64,000 nt of DNA, taken from Dryocosmus kuriphilus. Taxonomy: Eukaryota; Arthropoda; Insecta; Hymenoptera; Cynipidae. A model generated the notes under the pieces. That model saw only the letters and a list, made by a program, of their open reading frames with translations. It was not told the origin of the DNA and ran no database searches. The translations under genes and the position numbers were made by a program. The stretch's first letter is position 1. The number at the start of each line of letters is the position of its first letter. Below, piece after piece: positions 10,075-21,861 of the stretch. The stretch lies in contig CM076196.1 of the NCBI GenBank assembly GCA_038277395.1, forward strand, positions 95,734,385-95,798,384, written 5' to 3'.

Positions 10075-12135
10075 CTTTAGAATCGTTTGAAATTTCATTA
10101 AAATCCATGAAAATCGCTTGAAATCTCTGGATACCTTTGGAAATACTTTTCTTTGTATTTTTCATCTCTTAAAGTATTTTATTTTTCTCTTGAAATAGTT
10201 CAAAATATGTAGAAATGATTCAAAATCCCTTCAAAATGACATAAATGAAATTTATTCCCCAAGTTTCTATAGAAATCCATTCACAACCCGTAAAATCTCT
10301 TAAAATCCTCAAAAATCTTAGAAATTTTTTAAAATCCCTTAAAATTTTTAATATCTCCTAAAATTTTTGATATACTTGGAGGTCCTATGAAATTCTTTGA
10401 AATTCCTTGAAATCTTTATAAAGCATACAAAATTATTTAACATTCCTTAAAATTTTTAAGGTCTGTTGAAATTTTTTGAAATCATTTAAAGCATTTAAAA
10501 TCATTCAAATCTTTTGACTTTTTTACAATCCCTTCATATCTTTTAAAATCGTTGAAATCCGTAGAAATCCCTTGAAATAAAATTTAATTTATTCCCCAAA
10601 GTTCTCTAAAAATTCGTTTAAACTTATCTTTCAAATCTTGGGAGATTCAATAAAATCCTTTAAATCTCATGAAATTCCAGAAAATACATTAAAATTCCTT
10701 GAAATCTTCGGAAATACTACAAAAATTCTTTAAAATCCCGGAACTTTTTGAAACCTCTTGCAATTCTTCTGAATCTTTTAAAATAACCTAAAATCTTCGA
10801 AATCGTTTCACATTGTTTAAATTCCTTAATATCTCTTAAAACAGTTGAAGTTCGTAGAAGTCCCTTGAAATAAATTTAATTTATTTCCTAAAGTTCTCCA
10901 GAAAATCCATACACATTGCTAGATATCTTTGAAATCCTTTGAAATCTTTTACATGGTTGGAGACCTAATAAAACTCTTTGACCGTTTCGAAATTCCTTTT
11001 GAAATACTTTAAAATCTCTACAAAATCTCTCGAAATCCCTTAAAATTCTCGGAAATGCCTGGAAATGTTTGAAATTTTTTAATATCACTTACAGTATTTA
11101 AAAATCTTACGAAATTCTTCGAAATCCGTGGGAATACTTTAGAATCTCTTAAAATTATTTGAAATCTTTAAAATTCGTTGGTATTTTTTTAGTTTCTTCA
11201 TATCTCTTGAAATTGTTGAAATCAATAGAATTCACTGAAATACGTAGAAATCATTTAAAATCCCTTGGATATAAATTAGATTTAAGTTAGAAATTCAAGA
11301 AAATCTATTTTCTTAAAAAACAAGAATCTACCGTTCAAATTTGGTCGATAGATTCTTGTTTTTTTAAAAAAGAGATTTTTTTATTTTATAAGAATTTCTA
11401 AATTATAGTTGAAAATTGTACGTTAAAGAAGATTTTAAATTTCGATTTTTTCTGAATTTAAATTCTTTCATTTTATGAATCAAATTAAACTTTTTCATTA
11501 AAGATCTCTAAAAAAAAAAACGTTTAAATCACTAGAAATCTTACAAATCCCTTGAAATATTTACAACTACTACAAAATTCTTTAAGATGAAATTAAATTA
11601 AATTCTTTGGAATCGTTTAATATAACTTAAAATCTCAAATGCTTTGAAGTTTATTCTTTAATGTCTCTTGAAATCATTGAAATCCGTAGAAATCCCTTGA
11701 CTTAAAGTTGATATATTCCCTGAAGCTCTCTAAAAATTCGTTGAAATCCCGTGAAACCTTTGGAAATGCAGAAAAGCTATTAAAATAAGTAAGAATTTTT
11801 TGGAATCCCTTGAAATATATTAAATCTCTTGAAATTCCGTAGAATCTGTTAAATTAACCTAAAATCTTTAAAATCCTTTCAGATTTTTTAAATTCCTTAA
11901 TGTCTATTAAAATCACTGAAATACGTAGAAATCCTTCGAAATAAAATGTAATTTATTCCCTAAAGTTCTTTAGAAAATCTATTCAAATCCTTTGAAATCT
12001 TTTACATCCTTGGGGACTCCATAAAATCCTTTAAATCTTGTGGAATTCTTTCAAGTACCTTAAAATTCCCGGAAATGCTTGGAAATCTCTGAAATCCTCT
12101 AAAATCCTTTCAAGTATTTCAATCGGCTAAGTTCC
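10075..12135. repeat. ~2-kb degenerate short-period array (GAAATCCCTT-like)
   Basis: The phrase (C)TTGAAATC(C/T)(T/C)TT recurs dozens of times with drifting spacing and substitutions, an old ~10-12-bp satellite-like repeat. A non-array segment (about 11290-11520) interrupts it. That segment carries a small hairpin at 11314-11362, with ACAAGAATCTACC against GGTCGATAGATTCTTGT. A higher-order echo is visible: AAATAAATTTAATTTATTCCC recurs near 10250, 10580, 10875 and 11945. Confidence 0.8.
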
Positions 12136-13504
12136 TTACATTTCACATAAAAAAATGGTGTTAAAATAAAAATATATTAATTCAAAGAATTCAATTATTT
12201 CTATTCACAAGACAAATTGTTTCTTTAATTCATACAGTTTTAATCAAAAACACAAATTTAAGTACGTATTAACAGTATTAGAATTATTTACATGTGTTTA
12301 TCTAAAAATAAAAATTTTTCAATTTTATTAGCTAAAAAAGATTTAGAAATTATCTAAACTATAAGAAAAAAAACCTTTTTAACATCCAGCATGTTTGTCT
12401 TATTCACCAACTGTTAATTTAAATTTTATTAGCTCCCGCAGAAATTTTATACTCATTAAAATTATAAAATTTTGAATGCTTTTTGTCTGAAGCTGGCCAA
12501 TTATTAAATGAATAAATTCATTGATTTTCAGTTTTAAATTCTTAATAGGTAGATGTATAGCAGTTATTGAAGTTTGCCGTTATTGAAGTTTACTGTTCTG
12601 AAAATAAAGTCTTCAATTTTTTGAGTAGCAATTTGAAAGTTCACAATATTAAAAAAAAACATTTCAAGATTGTCTCTCATTTCGAAGGTTACTATAATCT
12701 AAAATTGTGTAATTATAAATGTTTCAAACAGGAAATTGAGAAATTTGATAATCTGCACTTTTGAAAATTAAGTCTGGAATCATACAATTTAGGATGCTGT
12801 AGCATTATGAAAGATTTTAAAATTGAAACGAAACAGCAATAATAAATATTTCAATTTAGAATCATTTTCGTTTTTTGATTCTTTTGATTCAAAACAATGG
12901 TTTCATTTCAAACAACTAGGATTTCAAATTATTCAATTATTGACTGCGCGGAAGCTCAGGATACTGTTAGGTTTCAGTTCAGAATTATTCCATTTGAAAC
13001 CATTTAAGCTTTGACAATTATTAGGGCTATTTTGTATAGTGAACAAAATAATTTTCTAAAGCAAAATTGCACAATAGCCTAAATTGTTCCTTTTATCGTG
13101 GAAATATTTTGTGTAAAATTAAAATTAATGGATATTTACAGGTCGCGCAACGACCTTAAACAAATCATTTTCTAAAATAACATTGACCTAAATTGCTTCT
13201 TTTATCCTTAAGGTAATGTGACATTTACATCATACGATTCCTGCTTTACCGACATTTTTTTCGTAACAACTTACGTTCACACAAATTAAGATATCGAGTT
13301 TTCCATTTGTGAAATTTAATAAAAGGCACTCAGGAACGTTTGTATACTCCTAAATTTTTGGAATTGCAACAAAAAACAATTATTGAAAGATTCTGTGAAA
13401 CTTTTCTTTTGCAATTCCAGAAATTTAGAAGTATAAAAAACGTTCCGTGGTGCCTTTTATTTAATTTCATAAATCGGAACTGAACATTGTTTTTCAATTT
13501 GAAT
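12136..13504. other. No gene seen
   Basis: AT-rich sequence with small frames of no recognisable character. Around 13300-13470 a locally symmetric stretch reads AGGCACTCAGGAACG on one side and CGTTCCGTGGTGCCTTT on the other, an old inverted repeat of about 170 bp. Confidence 0.4.
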
Positions 13505-14235
13505 TTAAAGAAAGAAGGTTCTCAAAGCACCTGCGGCTTTGACGATTATATTCTCATTGCGACACTCGCGCTTCGCGCTCGGCAATCAGGTTATACGGAC
13601 AGGTTCATTTATATGAAATATTGTAACGAACATTTAAAGAAATAATAATTTCATAATTCTGAAAATGATGTAGCTTTTTAAATGTTGCTCCAATCGAAAA
13701 TTTGCATTAAGATAATTTATAAATTTATTTGATATCTACTGAGAATGTCAATTGAAATTTGTTAATCTGTTCGAAAAATACTTTTTGCTATTTTTTGAAA
13801 ATTTTGAAAAGGTTGAAAATCCCGTAAGTTTTTTAATTTGCAATTAATTCAAAAATGCTCTTAATATAATTTTATGCCTTTTGGTCATCTACCAGAAACT
13901 TTAAGAAAAATTTCTGATAAACATAAGATATTTTTTCTTTTAATTTTTAAAATGCTCTAAACTTTTTAATTTTGTTTGGATTAACCTGGGTAACGAACAT
14001 AAAAGATTTATTGAGGGCTGATTCGATTTGACAAGTCCTTCAAAAGTTAACGTGCCAACAAAATTTAGATAACCAAATAGACGTACAGTCATATATACAT
14101 ACAAACAGACAGACACCGACAAAATTGTATGATTTTCGGACTCTGTGATTACTGAAACGTAAAGGTCCATTAAAAAGTAAAGATAAAAAATTTGGACGAT
14201 TGCATCACACTCTGATGAATGTCAATGTAAAAATG
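13505..14235 (+). repeat. Dispersed repeat family, copy B
   Basis: It has the same lead as copy A (CTCAAAGCACCTGCGGC, then CGCGCTTCGCGCTCGGCAATC near 13567), the same tandem core with fewer units, and the same tail (AAGTCCTTCAAAAGTTAACGTG, CAGACAGACACCGACAAAATT). It is shorter than copy A through loss of core units. Confidence 0.75.
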
Positions 14236-14384
14236 TACCAGAAAGGGCAAAATTATATTTATATTGCATATTTGTACAGGCGAAAACTTGCTCTTCCTTA
14301 AAGAATGTGAAATGATCCATGTAAGTTCTTTCAATTGTCTACGTGTATGTTTATAGAAAGTAATGTATGTAATGTATCCATTGT

Positions 14385-14465
14385 AAATCCACACACATAT
14401 GGGATCCGATGTCGATTCGTGTCTCAAAGATCCATCTCGAGATGGGATGGGAAGCCATAAAGGAT
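14385..14465 (-). repeat. Short dispersed repeat with CATCTCGAGATGG palindrome, copy 1
   Basis: The core CCATCTCGAGATGGGATGGGAA matches, inverted, the segment near 22250-22330 (CCCATCCCATCTCGAGATGG), including weaker flanking similarity to a TGTGTGGATTT-type end. It is probably a fragment of an unidentified transposon. Confidence 0.5.
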
Positions 14466-14699
14466 TCCGTATAGGTTATTTGAATTATCCTTAAAGAAGC
14501 CTGTGAATTATTCCTACATGTAATTCCAAATAGGATTGTTATTTTTTGTAGTAAAATATGTTTGGAAAGTATTGTAAATATAGCGTTCAATCTTTAAAGT
14601 CATAAAAAACTCCTGTGCAGCCATACCCGGTAAGAAGGCTTCAATAGAATAGGATTGAAAGCAACTGCTATACCTGTTAATATACTTTGAAAAATATAA

Positions 14700-15089
14700 T
14701 TTTCACAACTCGAGTATCGAAGAGTCGATTTTCGACGTCTGCAGAGCATGGCGAATTTGGCCGATTACACGTTGCTTCCTCAAGAGTGAGGAAAACAATC
14801 TTCGGGTTATATTACTCAACCCAAATGAGTGAGGAAAAGTCATCAGGTGTTTTCGTGTCAAATCGTAGCATATCGATGTACGATTCTCGCGCGCTCGCTC
14901 GTTCGTAGCTACGTTTACACCAATTGGCACATTCAAAATGGCGTCTACGTCAAAACACAGATAGGAAATGTTCGGTGATTCGGTGAAGAGGAGGAATATA
15001 TTATTTTATAGAAACAGGTATCGTTTCGTATTCTCGCTCATGCTCTTCATACGTCGAAAATCGAATTTTCGATACACTCGTTGTGAAAA
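14700..15089. mobile_element. MITE with ~60-bp terminal inverted repeats
   Basis: The left end TTTTCACAACTCGAGTATCG is mirrored at the right end (CGATACACTCGTTGTGAAAA). A second internal block, GATTTTCGACGTCTGCAGAGC, pairs with GCTCTTCATACGTCGAAAATC. The 390-bp body has no transposase. No unambiguous target duplication is seen. Confidence 0.7.
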
Positions 15090-15095
15090 GTAGTA

Positions 15096-15260
15096 TGCAC
15101 AACTCGATGAGAATTGACATATTTACCAGGGACCTGAAGGTGACGGCCGAAGGCCATATGAATCGAGCTTTCAGCTCGATTCATAGCTCGATTCATACGG
15201 CCTTCCGCCGTCAACTTCAGGTCCCTGGTAAATATGTCAATTCTCATCTTGTTGTGTGCA
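15096..15260. mobile_element. 165-bp near-perfect hairpin element
   Basis: Arms of about 80 bp are complementary with few mismatches: TTTACCAGGGACCTGAAGGT on the left and its reverse complement on the right, closing near 15178. The ends read TGCACAAC and GTTGTGTGCA. It sits 6 bp from the preceding MITE and shares its CACAAC/GTTGTG terminus, so the two may be related or may have inserted as a pair. Confidence 0.75.
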
Positions 15261-15858
15261 ATGTACTATTTCTGGTTATCTCCAATACTGAAATCAGTAA
15301 AAGAAAAACGTAAAATTGAATCATTATCAATTCAGGGTATCTGCTCGTCGGGAAATGGGAAAAACCGGGAAAATGGTGGGAATTGACTTGACTGTCGGGA
15401 ATTTTATTTCGTTCGTGAAAAATAATTCTTTGTTAGGCAGTTTTACATTATATCACAAAAGCGGATCGATGTGTCTCATCAGAGCACATGCTGTTTGACA
15501 CTCAGGCACAGTATTTTGTTAGGTATAGACACTTGTGGCTTACATGTATTTCATAACTTTTTTGAAGATGGCATGAAAGCATTAAACTGGAATATAGAAC
15601 AGTTTTTCAGATATTTATATTATTTATTCAAAGATAAACCTGTGACTAGAGGCCACTGCACTCAGCATACGATGTCGTCAACTTTTCCCAAAAATTTTTG
15701 CACGACGAGATGGCTTGAAAATGAACCAGTGTCAGACAGAGCAATCATTATGTTGACAAATTTTAAGTTTTGGGTACAGGCAGTGGAAAAGGACAAAAAG
15801 AATTCTATTAATTCAAAAGAGCCATTTCAAGTTGTTTCTAAATTTATACATGATAAAC

Positions 15859-17268
15859 TTTTTTTTTTTTAATTGGCGTGCTAAAAAATACAATAACAAT
15901 TATTCATTGATTCAGTATGAAATACCTATATAATTGCTACTATTATTGTTCAGCAGTTCGAACTTTAAAGTTCATTGCCTCATCTACCCGAATCCGCCAC
16001 GCATCTCTATCCTGTGCATCCTCCATCCAGTTCAAGTAATCCTGTCCTATCTCTTTTAAGTCATCCCTTACGTTTTTCTCCCATCTGTTTCTCGGTCTAC
16101 CTAGAGGTTTCTTTCTGCTCGGTTTCCCTCTTAATACTTGTGCCACTGTTCTTTCGTTACCCATTCTTGCTACATGTCCCGCCCATCCCAATTTACGCGC
16201 TTTTATTACTCTATTAATATTTGCTGAGCCGTAAAGAGCATGCAGCTCATCATGATGCAGTTTTCTCCATTCACCGGTCTCTTTATCCCTTTTTGGGCCA
16301 TACATTTTTCTAAGTACTTTATTTTCGAATACTCTAAACCTGTTCTCCTCTCTTTTCGTCAGCGCCCACGTTTCGCACCCGTACGTGACGACCGGCATTA
16401 TTATGTTTTTGTAAATTCTTACTTTAATCTTTCTAGATAGCGATCGCGATCTTAGTAGCGTATTTGCTGCATAATAGCACCCATTGCCAGCATGCAGCCG
16501 CCTGTTGATTTCAGTTTTAATGCTATTTTCGCTAGTTATCATAGTCCCGAGATATTTAAACTCATTTACCCTTTCGAATTTCATATTTTCGACCACTAGA
16601 TCCCCCTCTTCATTATTTTGTTCTGATCTATCGACGACCAAATATTTTGTCTTCGATTCGCTAACTTCTAAACCTATTTCCTTGGCTTTTGTGATCAAGA
16701 TTTCTGCATTTTTTGCTACCGTTTCTTTATCATCCCCGAGTAAGTCGAGATCATCCGCATACGCCAGGATTTGTATTATCCCATTGAGCGTAGCACCGGT
16801 CGAATTCGTTTGTACTTACCTGACCACGTATTCTAGAACTAAGTTGAAAAGTATGCACGACAGCGCATCGCCCTGTTTCAGGCCATCGCGGATCGAGAAC
16901 TCTTCAGATAGACATCCGTTTACGCGTATTCTACCCCTACTGCCGCTTAAGAAAATTTCGATAAGTCTGACCAGTTTCCTTGGAACACCCAAGAACTCTA
17001 GAATCCAGTACATTCGTGCGCGTATAATAGAGTCGTAAGCTTTTTTGAAATCAATAAATAGCTGATGTATTACTTCCTTAAATTCCCATTTCTTTTCCAG
17101 CAGTTCTCTAATTGTAAACATTTGATCGCTTGTAGAACGGTTTGGACGAAATCCACACTGGTAATACCCAATGATTTCCTCAGCGTAAGGGGTTAGTTCC
17201 TTGAGATACTTGCAAGTGCAAAATTTGTATACCTTTTTTAACTGAGTTTCAATCGTATGCTCCTTTAG
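15859..17268 (-). mobile_element. 5'-truncated LINE inserted in the hAT element
   Basis: Read on the - strand, a reverse-transcriptase reading frame is followed by a short 3' UTR and an A12 tail (T run at 15859-15870). The 5' end is truncated near 17268. Removing it restores the reading frame of the surrounding hAT transposase, so its borders are well fixed. T-rich sequence at both junctions hides the exact target duplication. Confidence 0.8.
15943..17216 (-). pseudogene. LINE reverse transcriptase, C-terminal two-thirds
   Basis: The frame shows CGFRPNRSTSDQ (RT block with bound-primer motif), DFKKAYDS (catalytic Asp block), GLKQGDALS and AYADDLDLL (YADD active site). A thumb and a C-terminal region with YGCETWALT and GRPRNRWEKNVRDDL follow. 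It reads in one frame apart from a single TAA at 16816-16818. The endonuclease domain is absent through 5' truncation. The C-terminal pattern is typical of arthropod endonuclease-reverse-transcriptase LINEs; I would place it near RTE-like clades, but not firmly. Confidence 0.8.
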
Positions 17269-18481
17269 TGCCTATTTTTTATGAAGAACTCACTTATGTC
17301 GCTACTAATATAATGGCATTTATTGTCAAATCAGATGTTTTAGAAAAATCTACATCCGTAATACAGGTGGACCTCAAAAGCAACGAAAATTTGATTGATC
17401 CTAAGGATTTAGACATAGGCTTTGAAACGAAAAGTATTGTGGAAAATTGTATATGCTGTCTGTTTACAAAGATGGTAAGGTTGAAACTTATTTAAAATTT
17501 AAAAAAGCATGTCTTAATTGCGTTAAAGCGATCGTGAGTAAAATTCAAGAACGCTCACCACTTAGATATAAATTGACAAAATACATGTCGTGTTTAGATC
17601 CAAACTTAATTGCACGAAATCCTGCAGTTGCTTCACAGCGCCTTGATTTACGTTTAGAACATTTACACGAAACAACCCAGTGTCTCTCTGGAGAAATTCT
17701 GATGAAGTAAAACAAGTTTGCAGAGATTTACTTCGTTTAAGGGCAGTGGAAGAAAGTATGAAAACGTATAATCACCATGATAAACACTTAGATACATTCT
17801 GGATGGGAATTATTCCAACAACGAATAATTCGTATACGCATTTAAAAGAGTTTGTTAAAATGATTTTAATCATGTCTCACGGAAAAGCAGCTCTTGAACG
17901 TGGATTTTCCGTTAATTCTAATAGTATTATTGAGAATCAATCAGAAAAAAGTTTGATTGCCCTCAGAGTTATTTATGACGCTATTCAAGCAGCAGGAGGT
18001 ATAGAGAAAATACCGATAACTAAAAAAATGATGTTGGATGTACGTATGGCTCACAGTAGGTACGTAGAGGATTTAAAAGAAAAGAAGAAAGAAAAGGAAA
18101 AAGAGGCGCAGAAGGGAAAAGAAAGAAAAAAAATTGCCCAGAAAATAAAAGAATTGGAGAATAAGAAAAAAGAATGTTAGAAAATTTTGCCGACATAGAG
18201 AGTGAAATCGCAGATGAAAAAAACAAAGAAATCCAAACAATAGTTTTAGTATGGCTTTAATGAAAGTTTCTGTATTATATGTACATTATTGAAAGAAAAC
18301 CAAAGATTTGTTTGTAAAATTTAAATAAAACCGTTATGATTTAAAAATCAGCGTTAATTATGTCAGTGTATATCAAAATTTTTTTTTTTTTTTAATGTTG
18401 AATAATGACGGGAAATTTAAAGCATTTTGACGGGAAATGACGGGAATTGTGTATCAAGTCGAAAGTAGACACCCTGCAATT

Positions 18482-19175
18482 CACCCCGAAAAAAAAACCG
18501 GTATTGAATGTAATTAGAAATAGTGAGAATGGTTTTAAATATTCATAAATTTTTATAATAATATATAATGTTAATTGGGCAATGATGTAATAAAAATAAA
18601 TTAATAGAACTTTTTTTTATTAATAATGTTAAATATACAAATCTTCACATGACGCAACCATGGCAGGAATGATGGTTTCCATAATAAATTTGTACATGTA
18701 AATTGTTAAAAGTAAGTAATGAGAATTCTCAAATGAAGTAGCAATACCTATTTGTTATTTTTTTTAATGAAAACTATATAGAAATAATTTATAATCATTG
18801 TACCCTACATTCCTTTTACAAGCAAATCAATCTTTGCTTCACTAGAATTAGAGACGTATTATCTATATCGAAAAATATCTAATATCACTGTATTGTTTTA
18901 TCAAATAGAAATTGTTAAAATTCTTAAACGAAAAAGCAATAAGTTACATATGTGCAAACTTACCGAAAATATTAAAATTATCAGTCTCACGTATCTGTGA
19001 TTAACTATTGTTCACGGAAATAACACTATTAATTCGCAGTAATTTGTGGATTAATTATTTTCCTGTAATTTCTTAATTAAGCTTAAAAATTTTAGAAACA
19101 ATTTTCTATCAAAGAAAAATGCTTTATCATATCGAAACTTAAAAATAAGTATGAAAAATTTTTAAACGAATAAAG
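18482..19175. other. No gene seen
   Basis: AT-rich spacer between the hAT element and the last exon of the nested - strand gene; it may contain that gene's 3' UTR. Confidence 0.35.
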
Positions 19176-20669
19176 CTAAGTTTCAACAACTTTAAAACAA
19201 TTAAGGCTAAGTTCGAGAAATTTTTGAACGAAATAATATCTTATTGTTACATTTGTATGCAACACGCGAATCTTAAATTTCGTATGAACTGGTTGTGACA
19301 TTATTTCTATCGGCTTTTGATTTTTTTTTTTTGTTATGGCAGGAGTATAATTGGTTCTTTGAATTTTACAGCATCGAGATAATCTTTTACTGCTCCTGTA
19401 ACACCATAATTTACCACATAAAGTGCTGGTCTCTCGATTAAATTCTTTTTTTCTCCTATTCCTGATCTCACCAAACCATTCTGAATCTGCTTCCGTTTTT
19501 CTTTCTCTCAAGTTTCGAAATTCATTTTCTTTATTTTCTCCAATGAACCTTGTTTTCTCAGCTTCCTCGACTTCTCTCGTATCCTTCACTTCTCCAGCTT
19601 CTTCCACTTCTCCAGTCCCCTGAAGTTCCCCATCTTCCTCTTCTAACTCAAATTGTCCATCTTTTCCATCATCCTCAGCTTCTTCGGCATCTAATGTTTT
19701 GCTAACACATCTCTGCCTTTTTTCTTGGGTTCTGTAAATTAGAATTATTGAAACATAAAAAGTGTCCCCTGAATTACACATAATATCTTGCCATCAGAAA
19801 AGAAAGATAATTTTGGGTCATATTTTTGACGTATGAAAACACGTGAGAATAACTGAAATGTAAACATCATTCTTTTGAAATTTTTTTTTTTACTTTATTA
19901 AATTGTATGCGATTAATTAATCAAGAAATATACTTACTCTCATATAGGCCTCCTTAATTTGAGCAATTTTCCTGGTGATAAGTTGATTCGTTTTATCACA
20001 TTCTGTCTCAGTTCTTTTAAAATGAAAAAGGGTGACTGCAAGTAAAGAAACTATCTGAATTGAATACTTTTCGCTTATAATTATTTTTTAGAATATTCAG
20101 ATTAAAATTATAAAAAAATAATTTTGCGCAAAAAGCATTCAATTTAGAGAGTTGTTTGTACCTCTACTTATACTTTTAATTAAAATATAAATGGGGCTTA
20201 AGTCTGAAAAATAGTACAATTTATATAGTAGTATATCTTGAGCAAAATTTAAAAAATTAATTTTGAGGTTAGAATATCGCTCCAACAGCCTTAAATCGTA
20301 AAATTTCTGTATTTTATGTGGTTTTTTCATAGCTTTTGGTACATAAATTTTCTGATTTTAATGTGGTCATTTTACTACTTTAAAAATAATTGCAAGAACA
20401 GCCTTCATGAAAAAGAAGTATTGGTAAATATTTTGGTAAGTCTATTTAATACTATTTTCGCGAATAAATATTGGTATTATAATACTTTTTCGCGAAAATA
20501 TTACTGGATCCAAAACTTCTTTATGCTTCTTTTCCATAACGGACAATGGTCAATATACAAGAATTTTTTTATAGGTTAGGAACGCAATGAGAGCAGCAGT
20601 AGTCAAGCATAAAAAATTTGCCACACTTACCTGAATTCTTGACTGTAACGAAGTAACAAATATTTTCAT
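19176..20669 (-). CDS. Putative four-exon gene nested in the ataxin-7 intron; product unrecognised
   Basis: Proposed exons on the - strand: 20669-20631 (ATG, 13 codons, donor GTAAGT), 20351-20174 (KIYVPKAMKKPHKIQKFYDL…, donor GTATAAGT), 20035-19938 (…KRTETECDKTNQLITRKIAQ…, acceptor TTTACTTGCAG, donor GTAAGT) and 19712 downward (acceptor GGCAG). All three junctions keep the frame (phases 0, 1, 0). The last exon has an acidic Glu/Val/Ala repeat (GEVEEAGEVKDTREVEEAE) and then a basic part. A shift at the A7 run near 19450 would give ALYVVNYGVTGAVKDYLDAV ending IILLP, which looks more protein-like than the open frame to 19176. So the true end may be near 19340, with a frameshift or indel error. 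Upstream, 20670-20870 is less AT-rich and could hold the promoter. No known family is recognised, and a decaying copy is possible. Confidence 0.45.
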
Positions 20670-20870
20670 GTCACGAACCACACTCAGTAGTCGAGAATAT
20701 TTTCGCAATTAATCTGTACTTTAGTTAAAATAAACACAGTTGCCAAAGCCAACGTTCAATTTAAACGTTTCAAATCCGTTATGAGCGAAGAGGCGAAGAG
20801 CTGGTAGCTGACTAGTTGGATGAACGCAGTAACGTACGAAGTTAAATATATAAATTATATTTGAAATTTA

Positions 20871-21610
20871 GGTATCACAAAATGTATTGCACTCAATTCA
20901 GTTCATTATTCAAATTGAGGATAATATATTACATATAAAACCAGTTTAAATTTCTTGAATTCAAATCACTTGATCTCTTCGCACTGCAAACTTGAATTCA
21001 CTTAAATAGATCCTTCTTAACTTATATTCAAAGATGGACAATTCAAACAATTTTATGCACACATTTCGTGAAGGAATTAGAGTGAATTAAATACACTTCA
21101 AATCTAACCTGCTTTATGGAATTTCGAAAGAGATGTCATTAACGCTATATGAATAGCCGTAAATTACATTTTTGAGATAACCTATTCTATTTTTGCACAT
21201 TGAAGCCTAAAGGGAAAAGCAGGTATTAAAATTAATAGAATTATCTCTATTTTTGCGTTAAAATCTTAAATTTTTAAATTTTATTCTATTCAAGCCTTCT
21301 AACCGGGTAAAAGTATGTAAAAATATTTCGTCGTAGGTTTCGTCTTGATGGCGGGCAATTAAAAATTGTCAAGACTTTTTGAAGTCATTTTGGAAAGTCT
21401 GACTTACGAGACGTTGCCAAACAATTTTGTCAATTTATTATATAATAGATATGCATATTAAATAAATACATTCGCGGATTTTCATCAGCTCATGTTTTTT
21501 GTTACTATTAAATTTGTTTGACAAAGATTCCGAAAGTGTTGTCTATTTTTCCGTATTTCATACAGTTTAGGAGATTCTTATAAAAAATTACAATTTTAAT
21601 ATTTGTAGGG
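20871..21610. other. No gene seen
   Basis: AT-rich intronic sequence; several GAATTC/TTGAATTCA phrases around 20935-21000 but no coherent repeat. Confidence 0.4.
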
Positions 21611-21611
21611 T

Positions 21612-21720
21612 TAAGGACCACAATGGCGTCATTGGAAAACGCTTCGCTCGTGAATAATAGTGTTCCCGGTTCAAATCCAGGCCGAGGTAGATTTTTTTTC
21701 TCGTGTCTCCACAAATTATT
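21612..21720 (+). mobile_element. tRNA-derived SINE-like element
   Basis: An A-box-like TGGCGTCATTGG (21622-21633) is followed by a strong B box GGTTCAAATCC at 21669-21679. A T-rich tail comes next. The reverse frame spells PRPGFEPGT, the usual artefact of a B box read backwards. The flanks do not fold into a full tRNA. Confidence 0.65.
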
Positions 21721-21861
21721 AGACCAGTAATCGACAAAAATTTAACATCAGAAATTATTTATCTAAAATACTTAACTTCAAAATTGGAAACTTTTGTATT
21801 AATGAATTTTAATTCTTTGCATCTGATCTCTTTTTTATTGTTCTGGAGTATTCATGTCCTT

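Larger units (their letters stand above)
15471..18180 (+). pseudogene. hAT-like transposase remnant
   Basis: Coding pieces are 15471-15858, then 17268-17495, 17447-17710 and 17680-18180 in three different frames. The C-terminal piece contains SHGKAALERGFSVNSN, resembling the hAT C-terminal dimerisation motif, followed by a Lys/Glu-rich coiled tail. The first two pieces join exactly in frame across the LINE (…FIHDKL then FYEELTYVATN…), proving one interrupted gene. Family role: DDE transposase that cuts and pastes the element in the nucleus. It is broken by at least two frameshifts, by the insertion and by a missing N-terminus, since only 140 bp separate the terminus from the first coding piece. 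Confidence 0.7.
15333..18476 (+). mobile_element. Decayed hAT-like DNA transposon (with nested LINE)
   Basis: The termini CAGGGTATCTGC and GTAGACACCCTG form an imperfect inverted repeat of the hAT type. Both ends carry subterminal CGGGAAATG/GGGAATT motifs. A 5-bp direct repeat CAATT flanks the element (15328-15332 and 18477-18481). Classical hAT duplications are 8 bp, but 5-bp groups are known. A transposase remnant lies inside, split by a LINE insertion. Confidence 0.75.

Noticed and set aside
16484..17038. 184-aa + strand frame
   Set aside because: Antisense shadow of the LINE reverse transcriptase on the - strand.
15325..18484. 8-bp hAT target duplication
   Set aside because: The outer 8 bases do not match (TATCAATT against CAATTCAC); only the 5-bp CAATT is shared.
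21612..21700. Functional tRNA gene
   Set aside because: A and B boxes are present but acceptor and anticodon stems do not pair; SINE-like relic preferred.
21508..21714. - strand frame containing PRPGFEPGT
   Set aside because: This is the well-known translation artefact of a reversed B box in a tRNA-derived element; the SINE-like call explains it.
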